A stretch of 64,000 nt of DNA from Stentor roeselii (GCA_006503475.1 RSEH01000023.1:62001-126000); one strand, 5' to 3'; counted from the first letter of the stretch, positions 54,243 to 63,947 are shown. Notes: generated by a model not told the origin, from the sequence alone. Translations and numbers: made by a program.

Positions 54243-56429
54243 ATGGAAGAAAATTCAGAACATTTGAAAGTGGCTGTCAGGGTTAGACCCTTGCTGGAAA
54301 TTGATAAGGTTCAAGACACCTGCCTGATGTTAAATCAAGTAAGTTCCATTCAGGATTCAACAGTGGAAGTCGTTGACTCTTCACATGTGCTGAAAAGTAG
54401 CTACGATGTCGTCTTTTCAAGTCAGTGTTCCCAATCCGAAGTATTCGACTTCGTAAAGCCAAGCGTCTCACAAGTATCTCACGGTTTCAACTGCACAATC
54501 CTAGCCTACGGCCAGACAGGTTCAGGTAAGACCTTCACAATGTTCGGAGCAGAGTGGGAATCCAACAACCCCGCACCACAAGTTTACTACGAAAACCGTC
54601 TCCCAAGGCCAATAAAGAAATCAACAAGGCCAGCCATATCAAAAGGCGGCATAATTCCAAATTCAATTCTTCACCTATTCCAATCCCTTCCCAACAACAA
54701 GCCAGTGACGATTTACTGCAGCTTTCTTCAGATCTACAACGAGAAAATCTTCGACCTTCTTCAAAATCCATCTCGCGACAAGCCTTTAAACATTCGAGAA
54801 GAGCGAGAAAATGGAATTTTTGTTGAAAATCTTGCAGAATATGTAGTTGAAAGTGTGGAAGACTGCATTTATCTACTAAGACAAGGCGATAAAAATCGTG
54901 TTGTGCGACAGACGAAGTTCAATCATCACTCTTCCCGTTCACATACGATCTTCCAGCTACTCGTTGAAAGTGACAAGGCGAACAAGCGAGGAGTGATCAA
55001 AAGAGCAAAGCTCAACCTCTGCGACTTGGCCGGGTCTGAAAAGTTCGACAAGGACGGGAAGATGATAAAAGACCATATCCAAGAAATGAGCAGTATCAAT
55101 AAAAGTCTTACTATTCTTGGAAAGGTCATCAGCGCATTAGGAGGAAACGCTTCAGGACATATTCCTTATCGAGAGTCGAAATTAACTCGCATTCTTCAGG
55201 ACTCGTTGGCGGTCAACACGAGGACTATTTTAATCGCGACTGTCTCGCCTGCAAGTAACTATGTCGAAGAAACTATCAACACCTTGAAATTCGCGGATAG
55301 GGCAAAGCAGGTCATGGTCAAGATAAAGAAAAATGAAATCTCTGCAACGAATGACCTTCTTGTAGCTAAGCTTCAAAGAGAAATTCAACATTTGAAAAGC
55401 CTTCTTAGCCTTAACCGCAAAGGAGGCCTTGAAGACATGAGTCAACAGCTTCTTGCTTTAAAGGAAGAAAATGAAAGACTTAAGAAAATCACGAAAAATC
55501 TGACAGTTGAAGAAGTTGAGGTCTTGAAACAGGAAAATAAAAAATTGAGGATTGAACTTCAGAATGTTCGTGAAAGTCGTGATACTGATGATAGCTTTTT
55601 TTTAACTGAGTCGAAACCTTCTTCCTCGAATAAAAGTACAAAGGTGCCTTCGGCTAGAGATATTTTAGCATCTATTGACCCTGGGTCTAATATTCAGTCT
55701 ACTCTGGAAATGTGGAAAAAGAAAGAAATGGAAGACGCTGTGGTTAACTTAAAAGCGAAAATCACTCAAGAGGGCAGGTGTCCTGTTTGTACTTTAAAAG
55801 TACCTTGCAAACATTTCAACTCAGCTGATGATGTGCCAAGAATCGTTACTCCTACTCGAAATGTTTCTTTACCTCCTTGTCCCCGTAAAAATAATGAAAA
55901 CTTTTTAAAAGAGCCTGAACCGAGAAATATTTCATTTGAAAGTTCTAAAAAACTCACTTTTCGCACTCGTATTAAAAATTCTTATAATGAAGAACCTGCT
56001 GCACTTGCGGAGTTTAAAGAAGAACAGATGAGAAAAACTAAACTTAAGGAAACTGAGGCAAAATTGATTAAACTTAGCAAACTTGAGGCTTACAGAGAAG
56101 ACAAACTCAAAAAAGAACTTGAAAAACTTGAAAGGGAGAAGGAAAAAGATGAAGAAGAGGCTATTAGAGAGCAAATAAAGGAAATGAATAGAAAGAAATA
56201 CTTGGATAGTCAGAAGAAAAAGTTAGAAGAGTTTCAGAAAGGAAAAGAAGCTGAAATGAGGGAAGTTCGAAGCAGGATGAGGAAGGAAAATGAAGAGAAG
56301 AAAAAACAGGAGGTTAAGAAAATGAAGTATATTGAAGACCAGAGGAAGAAAATTGCGGAGTATCAGGCTAAGAAGAAAATGCTTGAAGAGGTCACTATGG
56401 ATCAGATTGATGATTTAGGTATTTTTTAA
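54243..56429 (+). CDS. Kinesin motor protein, N-terminal motor
   Basis: A 728-residue kinesin. The motor spans about residues 8-360: VAVRVRPL, P-loop GQTGSGKT (90-97), switch I SSRSHTIFQ, switch II LCDLAGSE, and INKSLTILGKVISAL. The motor is at the N terminus, so plus-end-directed movement is expected. A coiled-coil stalk follows, a linker, an unusual Cys/His motif (CPVCTLKVPCKHF, about residue 516) and a long charged helix of E, K and R to the end. I cannot assign a family with confidence; the small Cys/His motif may bind zinc and recalls axonemal kinesins of the KIF9/6 group, but this is inference. Confidence 0.92.
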   Translation: MEENSEHLKVAVRVRPLLEIDKVQDTCLMLNQVSSIQDSTVEVVDSSHVLKSSYDVVFSSQCSQSEVFDFVKPSVSQVSHGFNCTILAYGQTGSGKTFTMFGAEWESNNPAPQVYYENRLPRPIKKSTRPAISKGGIIPNSILHLFQSLPNNKPVTIYCSFLQIYNEKIFDLLQNPSRDKPLNIREERENGIFVENLAEYVVESVEDCIYLLRQGDKNRVVRQTKFNHHSSRSHTIFQLLVESDKANKRGVIKRAKLNLCDLAGSEKFDKDGKMIKDHIQEMSSINKSLTILGKVISALGGNASGHIPYRESKLTRILQDSLAVNTRTILIATVSPASNYVEETINTLKFADRAKQVMVKIKKNEISATNDLLVAKLQREIQHLKSLLSLNRKGGLEDMSQQLLALKEENERLKKITKNLTVEEVEVLKQENKKLRIELQNVRESRDTDDSFFLTESKPSSSNKSTKVPSARDILASIDPGSNIQSTLEMWKKKEMEDAVVNLKAKITQEGRCPVCTLKVPCKHFNSADDVPRIVTPTRNVSLPPCPRKNNENFLKEPEPRNISFESSKKLTFRTRIKNSYNEEPAALAEFKEEQMRKTKLKETEAKLIKLSKLEAYREDKLKKELEKLEREKEKDEEEAIREQIKEMNRKKYLDSQKKKLEEFQKGKEAEMREVRSRMRKENEEKKKQEVKKMKYIEDQRKKIAEYQAKKKMLEEVTMDQIDDLGIF

Positions 56430-56761
56430 GTAGCCAAGGATATTTTGAAGCAAAAATTGTCGGCGAGAAGCTCGGCTGAGTTAAGTTAGTGTTATTATAA
56501 TTGTAAAGAGTAGAATTTAAATTAGATGGAAAATAATTGAGGATTAATAAATTGGAATTATAAAGTTGTGTGGATAGCTTTATTTATTATATATTATGTT
56601 TAACATTTTATTTTTATTATTAGTGATGCTATAATTTATAATGTCATACTTTAAGTTATCATAAATTATACCAGCGAATACATCATCAATAATTATAATT
56701 ATTTTACTGAACTCCTGTTAATTACTTCAACTATAAACTGTAAAGATATTACCTAAACTAT
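56430..56761. other. AT-rich convergent intergenic region
   Basis: 332 bases between facing stop codons, very AT-rich. Nothing else seen. Confidence 0.65.
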
Positions 56762-57549
56762 CTAATTCCGAGAAATATTGCTTGTAATATCACTATTCTC
56801 TAACTCATTCAATCTTTCCCGTTCTAGAATTTCAAGTTCCTCCTTAATCTTTCTCTCATTTTCCAATTGTATCATTTCCAATCTTTGTTTCTCTTCTCGT
56901 TGTTTCGCTTCTTCACGTTCTAAATTCATAGCTTTAATCCTCTCCTCTCGTTGTTTCCTTTCATTTTCCGCACGAAGCTCTCTAATTCGTTGTTCTTCAA
57001 CAATTTTCCTTTCATTTTCTAATCTTTGCTGTTCATTACGGATTTTAGCTTCTTCAGCCAATCGTTGTGCTCTAAGATATTGTTCCTGCCTTGATCTCCC
57101 TTCAAGTTCCTCAATAAAATTCCGAATGCTTTTTAATTTTTCCCGAATAACATCAAGACACGAATTTCCTCCGTTTTCAGAGCAACGGCCCCAGGTGCTT
57201 GGAATGCTTGAGTCCCAAACACTTGAGGAAGGAGGGGAGTTGTTATTTTCAAAGGCTTCTATTCTTTCCATTATAGCGCTGAGCCTTACTCTTACTGCTT
57301 GAATTGAGTTGTTCATTCCGTTTTCGGACATTCTTCCCATACACTGGGTATTGACGAGTCCCAGCAGCCTACATGGATTTTTCTACCCTGATTTAATGCC
57401 TCTAAACGACTTTGGATTGAAGTAAATCTGTCGTTTATTGAGTTTATTGAATTGTTTCCACCGTTTTCTGAGAAACGACCCCATCCGTGTGGAACGCTTG
57501 TTCCCCAGTAACTGGGTAAGGGAATATTAGGACAAAATCCTGGAATCAT
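56762..57549 (-). CDS. WDSSIPSxWGR repeat protein, frame broken once
   Basis: Two minus-strand frames, 57549-57313 (78 codons) and 57340-56762 (192 codons), overlap and together encode three repeats of about 50 residues: GTSVPHGWGRFSENGGNNS, WDSSIPSVWG with RMSENGMNNS, and WDSSIPSTWGRCSENGGNS. Each is followed by a helix with R..L..I..RIE spacing. After the third comes an 85-residue charged single helix (RxxEExRxxxE pattern). The middle repeat runs through the frame change: one extra G in the run at 57336-57338 would join the frames. No GT...AG intron of suitable length fits. It may be an assembly error, a decaying gene or a programmed shift. I know no family with this repeat. Confidence 0.6.
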
Positions 57550-58158
57550 TTATTATTTTATAATATAATGGCCATTATTTTTTATGTTCATAAAAAGTAG
57601 ACCTATTTATTTATTGGGTTTTGGGTAATGAATTAGTAGCTGAATAATGATATGGAATATATATTATTGGATGCTTGATTGAGAATAATTTTAAGTTGCT
57701 ATTAAGTCAAAGTTGCTTCGTTTGATAGAAAAATTTATTTTATATCAAATTTTAAGTACTTATGATTATGATATTTGAATGCTAAGTTATTTTATCCAGG
57801 ATTCTAGGAAGATCTTATCCATAATACTCAAAAATCGAAACAAATATGTGGAATAATGATATGAATTTATAAAAATATTTTAGATAAATTTTGAAGTAAA
57901 CTAAAAACTAAGAAAATTTTTAAATTATCAGTGAATTTTAATTTAAAAAAGTAATTTAAATCTAAGTCTTATATGACAATTCACATCTTAGAGGAATGGC
58001 TTTGAACAAATAAATTTTTAAGAATAAGCAGGAGAATTTATTTTTCAACGATAATAGCTCATCTCACAAGAATTAATTTTATCATTATAAATTGCTTACT
58101 TGCTACAAACACAAAATCACTATTTTAGCCTGTTGACATGGAAATTATTTGAAATAAA

Positions 58159-58211
58159 TTGGTGCATTGGTCTACTTAATGAAGTAGAGTGGTTTAAGCT
58201 GCATGCACCAA
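58159..58211 (+). ncRNA. Nested hairpin, possible structured RNA
   Basis: A 9-bp outer stem (TTGGTGCAT 58159-58167 with ATGCACCAA 58203-58211) encloses a perfect 7-bp inner stem (TCTACTT/AAGTAGA, loop AATG, 58171-58188). The 3' side between the stems, GTGGTTTAAGCTGC, resembles a tRNA-Ser/Leu D arm. A T-run lies about 30 bp downstream (58237-58243 region). No B box, anticodon arm or known RNA family recognised; it could be a remnant. Confidence 0.3.
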
Positions 58212-58791
58212 AATACTTGACTCAACAATAAAAATTTTTTTTTGCAAGCCAGGCTTTTTTATTAACTAGTTTACTGACGAAGAATCATTAAATAATGATA
58301 CTTATGATCTAGAAAATTAAATTTATATAAAATTCAATTTCTATGCGAGCTAAAGGATATTTAGACACAGGGTTTACTTTAGGATGTAGTGAGGGCTTCA
58401 TATACACAGAAATCTTAGTGGATTCTAAAATAAACATTAAAGAGGCAATAATATGATTTTTTATAGAAAAAATAAGGATTATGAAGCATCTAGTGATAAT
58501 GATTTTTTAAGTATCTAGGATTTACTGGAATGAATTTTAAAATTATGTTTAACTTAAGAGCCAAGCTTATGAGTAAAGTTGTACACAGAAGTTTAAGTCA
58601 TATTTTGACACTGAAGATAGCCAAATTAAAGTAGCCAAGTTTAGATGATTATTTCAATTTCTTATCCTAGTTGATAAAGTAACTAGATTATAATTTTGAA
58701 ACATTTGAAAAGAGGGCAGCTGCATGAAGTTGGAAAAATTTGGTCATAATCGTGCCCACTTTAGACAATGCCTACTTTAGTTTTTATGGTC

Positions 58792-58825
58792 GAAGGTTAT
58801 CAGGGTGGAAAACATGATAACCTTC
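58792..58825. repeat. 11-bp perfect inverted repeat
   Basis: GAAGGTTATCA (58792-58802) and its exact reverse complement TGATAACCTTC (58815-58825) flank a 12-base loop, GGGTGGAAAACA. It lies about 120 bp beyond the 3' end of the transposase remnant and could be part of its terminal region. Confidence 0.75.
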
Positions 58826-58943
58826 AACACAACTATCAAAAATTGAATAACTTAAAGAACGACTATGGATTATTTATCTAAAATATAAAATATTTAGAGA
58901 ATTTTACTAAAGAAATCACCAACATAACTATCATTCATCTCAT

Positions 58944-59190
58944 TTAAGAATACTTTTCATAAGTTTCCTTAATCTTTTCCACGCCGGAGACAAATTCAGC
59001 TTAATATACATCATTAAAATAGTCATGTCTATGGCGATAAGAAATTAAATGTTTTGAAGCGGACCAAGTACCTTTAATTCTGTTTTTGTGGGCTTCCTGA
59101 TTCTTCATTAACAAAAGATTTTGAATGATTTACAACCTTGTACCATAATTATTGCAATATAATTGAGACTAGATTATCGAATTTTCTCAA
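58944..59190 (-). mobile_element. Decayed ISXO2/Merlin-type DNA transposase fragment
   Basis: On the minus strand the frames give RKFDNLVSIILQ, then WYKVVNHSKSFVNEESG, then, after a one-base slip, AHKNRIKGTWSASKHLI and YRHRHDYFNDVY, then AEFVSGVEKIKETYEKYS. This is the order of the C-terminal catalytic half of the ISXO2-like (IS1595/IS1016, eukaryotic Merlin) DDE transposase: Y..L, VNHSKxFV(N/D)xxxG, AHTNxIExxWSxLK, YLxEF. At least one frameshift and two stop codons show it is dead. The N-terminal half was not found upstream. No terminal inverted repeats or target duplication identified. It is a plain cut-and-paste DNA transposon family. Confidence 0.72.
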
Positions 59191-59750
59191 TGTTTCCTAT
59201 GAATTTTTCTTGAGTTGAAAACCTTTCAAAAATGTTCATCTTAATCATTTAGTTAAATTCATAAAAATAAAATGATAAAGGCTATGCTAATAGTATGCTC
59301 CTCACTGGTATACTTACTCTCTATTCTTATTAATTTATTGATGAAATAATGAAAATGAGACTAGAATATTATTATGTATTTGTGAGTTGAGTCTTGAATT
59401 ATAAAAAAAATTAATTAAACAATAATTTGATCTAATTTTAGAAGTTTATACTTTTCATGCTTTTAACATATTTATACTTTCAAACATTTATACTTTTTAT
59501 TATATACTTTTAATATGTATTATAATTAACATATATAGAATAATTTAGGTATATAATACTTACTTTTTTCTAATGTATCATGGCAATGACGGGCTCTGTG
59601 ACAGTTTATAAATCTAATACTTTTATGCCTTAATTCAAGATTTGAGTTGAAATTTTTTTAAGTAAAATTTCTATTGAAATTTTATTTATAATCTTTTAAA
59701 TTATTACCCATATCTAAATTATAAATTATTCTCCAAAAAAATTAGAAAGT

Positions 59751-59850
59751 ATAAGATGATTGATAATAATATAAGATGATGGATAATAATATAAGCTGAT
59801 GGATAATAATATAAGCTGATGGATAATAATATAAGTTGATAGATAATAGT
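59751..59850. repeat. 20-bp tandem repeat, five copies
   Basis: Five consecutive units of the form ATAAGNTGATNGATAATAAT occupy exactly 100 bp; the middle three differ by at most one base, the outer two by two or three. A minisatellite in non-coding DNA. Confidence 0.95.
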
Positions 59851-60461
59851 TTTTTCTAATAGGTATAATCACCATAGTTCAAATATAAAAAATATCAGCA
59901 CTCTATATACCGAAAATCTTGTAAAAAGTACTGGAAGAGTTCTTCAGATAGAATAAGTTAGATACATTATATTAATAAATATCCTAGACCCTAAAATTAT
60001 TCAGCAAAAAATAAGAAATATAAACAATTGAAATAAACACAATTAAGGATATTCAAATAAAAAATATATAATTCATATTCTCTTGTAACAAAATTGATTT
60101 CTATAAATCATTATTTGTTCATTTAAGAGCTATTTTATCAACTATGTAAATTTATAGCCAGTATATAACTCTTTTAAGTATATAATAAATATAAATAGAT
60201 ATAATTTCAGAATAAATGAACTTAAAAATATGAGTAACTTTAGAGCATATTCGAAGTCGATTAGCATTTCCAACTATTAACTCATAACTCTCAATTCGTA
60301 TTAAAAAAAATAATCTAAAGCAAACAACAAAAGACTCTACTTCTCTAAACAACTAAACCATCCTCAAAATAAACTTATCCCATCTAATTAATCTAATATC
60401 TCCAATCCAAAACCCCATCACCTGAAATTAAACGAAAACCTCTAAAAATCCTCATATTATA

Positions 60462-61679
60462 ATGTTCCCAGAAATTTTTCTAGTCGTGCTAAGTCCAATC
60501 GTTCTTCAAACTTTTTTCCCATCACAGCTGCACCTGACTCTGACAGACACCTCAGGAGAGATCCAGTTCATCTGGTCAACTCCATCACCAACACAAACCT
60601 CATACGTGAGAATCTCAGAAGAGTCCATCTGGAACTACTTCGAAGGAGAAAGCTTTCTATTCAAGGACAACCAAAACATCTGGTACAACCACAAAGTAAA
60701 AGCAAAGCTTTCCCCAGGCCAGTCTTACAAATACCAAGTCGGTTGCAAACTAGAAGGCTTTTCTGAAACCTTCGAATTCAAGACCCCTCCATACGAGTCT
60801 TCAAAAGTTCTGATGTTTGGAGATTTTTCAGTAACAGAGAAAGGAAGAACTGCGTGGAATACAATAAGCGCTTCTTATAAAAGGCAGGAAATTAACGGGA
60901 TTATCATGTTAGGAGACTTGGCTTATGACTTGTTTTCTCAGTCAAGTATCAAAGGCGATGATTTCATGGACCAGATCCAGTCAGTCGTGAGTCATGTTCC
61001 GGTCATGGCAGTTGCAGGGAATCATGAATATTTTGACAAGTATCACAATTACCTGGCAAGGTTTCCAATGCCAAACAACGGCTTTTTCTACACTTTTACC
61101 TTAGGATATGTCAGATATGTCGCACTTCATACTGAAGCTTTCTTCGATGAGTCTGACCAGGTTCAGTCTATGTTAGAGTTTCTAGAAAATACTCTCAATC
61201 GGACTGAAAATGATAAAAATCGATACCCTTGGGTTGTTGTCTTTGCACATCGCCCTGTTTATTGCTTGAAAGGACTTAGTAAGTACAGTTGTGGCAAAGA
61301 TTCGGAAATCATTAAGAATCAGATTGAAGAAATTTTATTCAAATTTGAAGTCGATCTTTATGTCAATGGACATGTTCACAACTATCAAAGGTCGAATCCG
61401 GTTTATAGGGGAAAAATCACTGAGTACTTCGATTTTAAGGCAAATGGTTATATCAATCCTACTGCTCCCGTTTATATCACCACTGGAGCTATTGGTTCAA
61501 ATCATCTTAATACGAAAGTCTTTGGAGTTGAGGAAAATGAGAATATCGAATTTGCTAGTGATGAGTTTTCTTTTGGAGTTTTGAATGCTTGTAATAAAAC
61601 CCATTTAAATTGGCAGCAGATTAGTGCTGATGGTGAAAGAATTGTTGATGAATTTTGGATTTTTCAATTGGATAATTAA
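60462..61679 (+). CDS. Purple acid phosphatase
   Basis: A 405-residue metallophosphoesterase. The N terminus (MFPEIFLVVLSPIVLQTFF) is a likely signal peptide, followed by a fibronectin-like domain (IQFIWSTPS, YKYQVG) and the catalytic domain with all five metal blocks: FGDF, GDLAYD, GNHEYF, VVFAHRPVY and GHVHNYQR. The Tyr in GDLAYD gives the purple colour in the family. These enzymes cleave phosphate esters at acid pH in lysosomes or outside the cell. Several N-glycosylation sites (NRT, NKT) are present. Upstream is the G-poor flank. Confidence 0.95.
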   Translation: MFPEIFLVVLSPIVLQTFFPSQLHLTLTDTSGEIQFIWSTPSPTQTSYVRISEESIWNYFEGESFLFKDNQNIWYNHKVKAKLSPGQSYKYQVGCKLEGFSETFEFKTPPYESSKVLMFGDFSVTEKGRTAWNTISASYKRQEINGIIMLGDLAYDLFSQSSIKGDDFMDQIQSVVSHVPVMAVAGNHEYFDKYHNYLARFPMPNNGFFYTFTLGYVRYVALHTEAFFDESDQVQSMLEFLENTLNRTENDKNRYPWVVVFAHRPVYCLKGLSKYSCGKDSEIIKNQIEEILFKFEVDLYVNGHVHNYQRSNPVYRGKITEYFDFKANGYINPTAPVYITTGAIGSNHLNTKVFGVEENENIEFASDEFSFGVLNACNKTHLNWQQISADGERIVDEFWIFQLDN

Positions 61680-62241
61680 TAAGTAGGAAATTCATCCCCC
61701 AACGCTTCAAATAATTATTTATATAGCCATACAAGTTAATATTAAGAAATTTTTGAAAATGCTGTTAGTTATCTTTTATTTATTCTGAAAACTAACTTGA
61801 AAGCTAATTTATCAAGGAACTAAATTAATCACCTTAAGAAGAATACAGCGCTTGACTATAGGTTTTTTAATGAAATTAAATATCAAGAATGAAATAAGCA
61901 AACCACTCATGAAAGTTAAGAGGGTATTTAGCCAGGGTAAAGTTAATAGCCGATATTTTTAATAGAGTTTAAATGAAAAACAATATAATAAAGAGGCTTT
62001 TGACAATATTTATCAAAAAAACATAGAAGCCCGACTAACTCTGAATCAAATTTTCTCATGTACCCTTAATCTATCAGATTTATTCGAAGTAATGAAAACA
62101 GATTAAGTTAAAAATCTCTAGATTCAACTAAACCTTTTCTGTACCCTTCTCGAACCTTGACCTATAATTAAACTCTAAAATAACCCCTTATTTTACAGCC
62201 AAACTAAACATTCAATATAAAAACATTATTTCCATAATGAT
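61680..62241. other. AT-rich convergent intergenic region
   Basis: 562 bases between facing stop codons. No open frame, RNA gene or clear repeat seen. Confidence 0.65.
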
Positions 62242-62748
62242 TCAACCATATCTCGGAAGATAATAACAAATACTCGCATTCGAGTCGCTTTCCAGTAATT
62301 CAGGAGACTTTTTGTACTTAATCATCCTCTTCGAAGTCTTAACAAGTTTTCTCTGGTCATTCTGGCTTGAAGACCTGGTAGTTTGTCTTGAATTTTGTGA
62401 ATTTCTAATAATTTTCGAACTAGCTTCATAGCTAAAATCATAACTTCTATGCATCAATCTTCGTTTCGAAGAAGCGATGTAATCAACAGATTTGACTGGA
62501 AGTTTTATAGGAGACATCGGCCTGCCTACCAGTTGTTTAAGCAAATTTTCATTTACCACTCCTGAAACTTTAAAGTATTCCCAACTGTTTGAAATTTCTC
62601 GGCTTGATATGGACTTGTCGCATTGAGTTCCGATTGAACTCTTCATACTCGGCTTACGTGATCGACTAGATAAAAAATAAGGCTTGACTGGTGAAATGTA
62701 TAATAAATGCTTGTTTCTTATCAATCTCGATCGATTTACATGCTTCAT
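62242..62748 (-). CDS. Small basic serine-rich protein, unknown
   Basis: A 168-residue protein rich in S, R and K without a hydrophobic segment: MKHVNRSRLIRNKHLLYISP at the start, GRPMSPIKLPVKSVDYIASS in the middle, ending SNASICYYLPRYG. It stops at TGA. Probably disordered; possible phosphorylation sites (SPIK, SPEL). No family recognised. Its ATG lies 160 bp from the divergent RING-CH/FHA gene. Confidence 0.65.
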   Translation of the reverse strand: MKHVNRSRLIRNKHLLYISPVKPYFLSSRSRKPSMKSSIGTQCDKSISSREISNSWEYFKVSGVVNENLLKQLVGRPMSPIKLPVKSVDYIASSKRRLMHRSYDFSYEASSKIIRNSQNSRQTTRSSSQNDQRKLVKTSKRMIKYKKSPELLESDSNASICYYLPRYG

Positions 62749-62908
62749 TTTTGTTTGTTAGAGTTTTTTAGCGGAAGTAAAGATTTGTGTCGGTTTTATT
62801 TTAAGAGGTTTGGTGAATTAGGTTTAAGAAATTTATTTGATATGCTTCTATTTGGAAATCTACTTTTTGATCTACAATATATCTTCTAAATTCTCATTTA
62901 GTTATAAT

Positions 62909-63865
62909 ATGGATATTAGTATTCTGAAGATTAATGCATCTACATGGAATCAAGACGCTCATGATTTATATGATTACGAATGTCAAACCTGTTCAAAAAC
63001 ATCATTCCGATCATCCTCAAGTATTTCAATACTCCGTTCGAATTTAGAGATATCCTTTGAATCACCCGAAAGTTCCCCAAGTTCAAACGAAATCGCTAAA
63101 TTAATAAAATCCGAGTCATTCAAAATCCAAAAGTCTCCAAACTCCGACCTTTGGTTAGTAATAAAATCTCTAGAGAATGGTTACGACCTTCAAAACAACG
63201 ACACTTTAAAACTAGGCCGTCTTCAATACAAGGCCTTGATCCTCGACCCTTCAGTTCCTTTAGACAACCCCTGGACGCGGCAAAGTTCGAAGAGTCTCTC
63301 AGACTGCAGGATCTGTTTATCCGATGAGAACTCTTCAACAAATCCTTTAATTTCGCCCTGTCAATGTTCAGGAAGTATGCAGCAGATCCACTTTGAATGC
63401 CTTTCGAAATGGATAAAACTGAGACTTATAACGAAAATCATTGGTGAAAAACTAGTCCGCATGTGGAAAAATATTGAATGTGAAATTTGCAAAACCCCTT
63501 TCAAGGGATATAAAAATTTCTTAGACCTCAACACGCATTTTAACATGAAAGAACCAGTTTTAATGCTGGAAAACTTTGATGGACTTAAACCTGGGAATAA
63601 AAATGTTTGGGCTATTCAGATGGGTGAAGGTGAATCGATTGTACTTGGAAGAGCTTTTGATTGTGATGTTCGGATCAGTGATATCTCAGTATCAAGAAAT
63701 CATGCAATTATCGAGAACTGCAAAGGAAATTTCGTGATAAAGGAAAAGAAGTCGAAATTCGGAACTTTAGTCAAAATTGACAGTTTCGATATTTTTCAAA
63801 ATGTTCAGGTCCAGGCAGGCAGGACTCTTATTTCATTTGAACTGGGAGAGCCATCAAGTTTTTAA
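62909..63865 (+). CDS. RING-CH (MARCH-type) and FHA domain protein
   Basis: Start at the first ATG, 62909 (318 residues); the frame is open upstream only from a TTG. A disordered serine-rich N terminus leads to a RING-CH finger at about 130-200: CRICLSDENSSTNPLISPCQ, CSGSMQQIHFECLSKW and CEICKTPF, the C4HC3 pattern of MARCH ubiquitin ligases. The C-terminal 90 residues are an FHA domain: IVLGRAFDCDVRISDISVSR followed by NHA and SKFGTLVKI, with the Arg, Ser and Asn/His that bind phosphothreonine. No membrane span follows the finger, unlike most MARCH ligases. It suggests an E3 ligase directed by phosphorylation. Confidence 0.9.
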   Translation: MDISILKINASTWNQDAHDLYDYECQTCSKTSFRSSSSISILRSNLEISFESPESSPSSNEIAKLIKSESFKIQKSPNSDLWLVIKSLENGYDLQNNDTLKLGRLQYKALILDPSVPLDNPWTRQSSKSLSDCRICLSDENSSTNPLISPCQCSGSMQQIHFECLSKWIKLRLITKIIGEKLVRMWKNIECEICKTPFKGYKNFLDLNTHFNMKEPVLMLENFDGLKPGNKNVWAIQMGEGESIVLGRAFDCDVRISDISVSRNHAIIENCKGNFVIKEKKSKFGTLVKIDSFDIFQNVQVQAGRTLISFELGEPSSF

Positions 63866-63947
63866 CAGAAAATAATTATGTGACTTAATTTTCAGAATAA
63901 TTCAACTTTAGCAAATCTAAACAATTTTTTTCGAATTTATTAATATC

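Larger units (their letters stand above)
57550..60461. other. 2.9-kb AT-rich non-coding region with transposon remnant
   Basis: The only long gene-free stretch of the window. No frame over 70 codons is credible. Inside it are a decayed transposase (58944..59190), a nested hairpin (58159..58211), an 11-bp inverted repeat (58792..58825) and a 20-bp tandem repeat (59751..59850). A second possible transposase scrap lies on the plus strand at about 58342-58460 (MRAKGYLDTGFTLGC then TEILVDSKINIKEAI), similar to the start of IS1595-type transposases, but weak. The last 120 bases before 60462 are G-poor and belong to the upstream flank of the phosphatase gene. Confidence 0.7.

Noticed and set aside
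57330-57345. Euplotes-style +1 programmed frameshift
   Set aside because: The change needed is -1, there is no AAA-TAA/TAG slip site, and no other gene in the window shows a shift.
57313-57549. Two independent overlapping genes in the repeat locus
   Set aside because: The repeat unit is cut in the middle by the frame change, which is best explained by one gene with a single-base difference.
59560-59680. Short minus-strand open stretch (ELRHKSIRFINCHRARHC)
   Set aside because: Under 50 codons, no recognisable match, no start; possibly more transposon debris but not supportable.
60152-60352. 66-residue open frame on the minus strand
   Set aside because: Composed almost wholly of I, Y, F, K and S codons typical of AT-rich non-coding DNA; no domain, and the start lies in the G-poor flank of the next gene.
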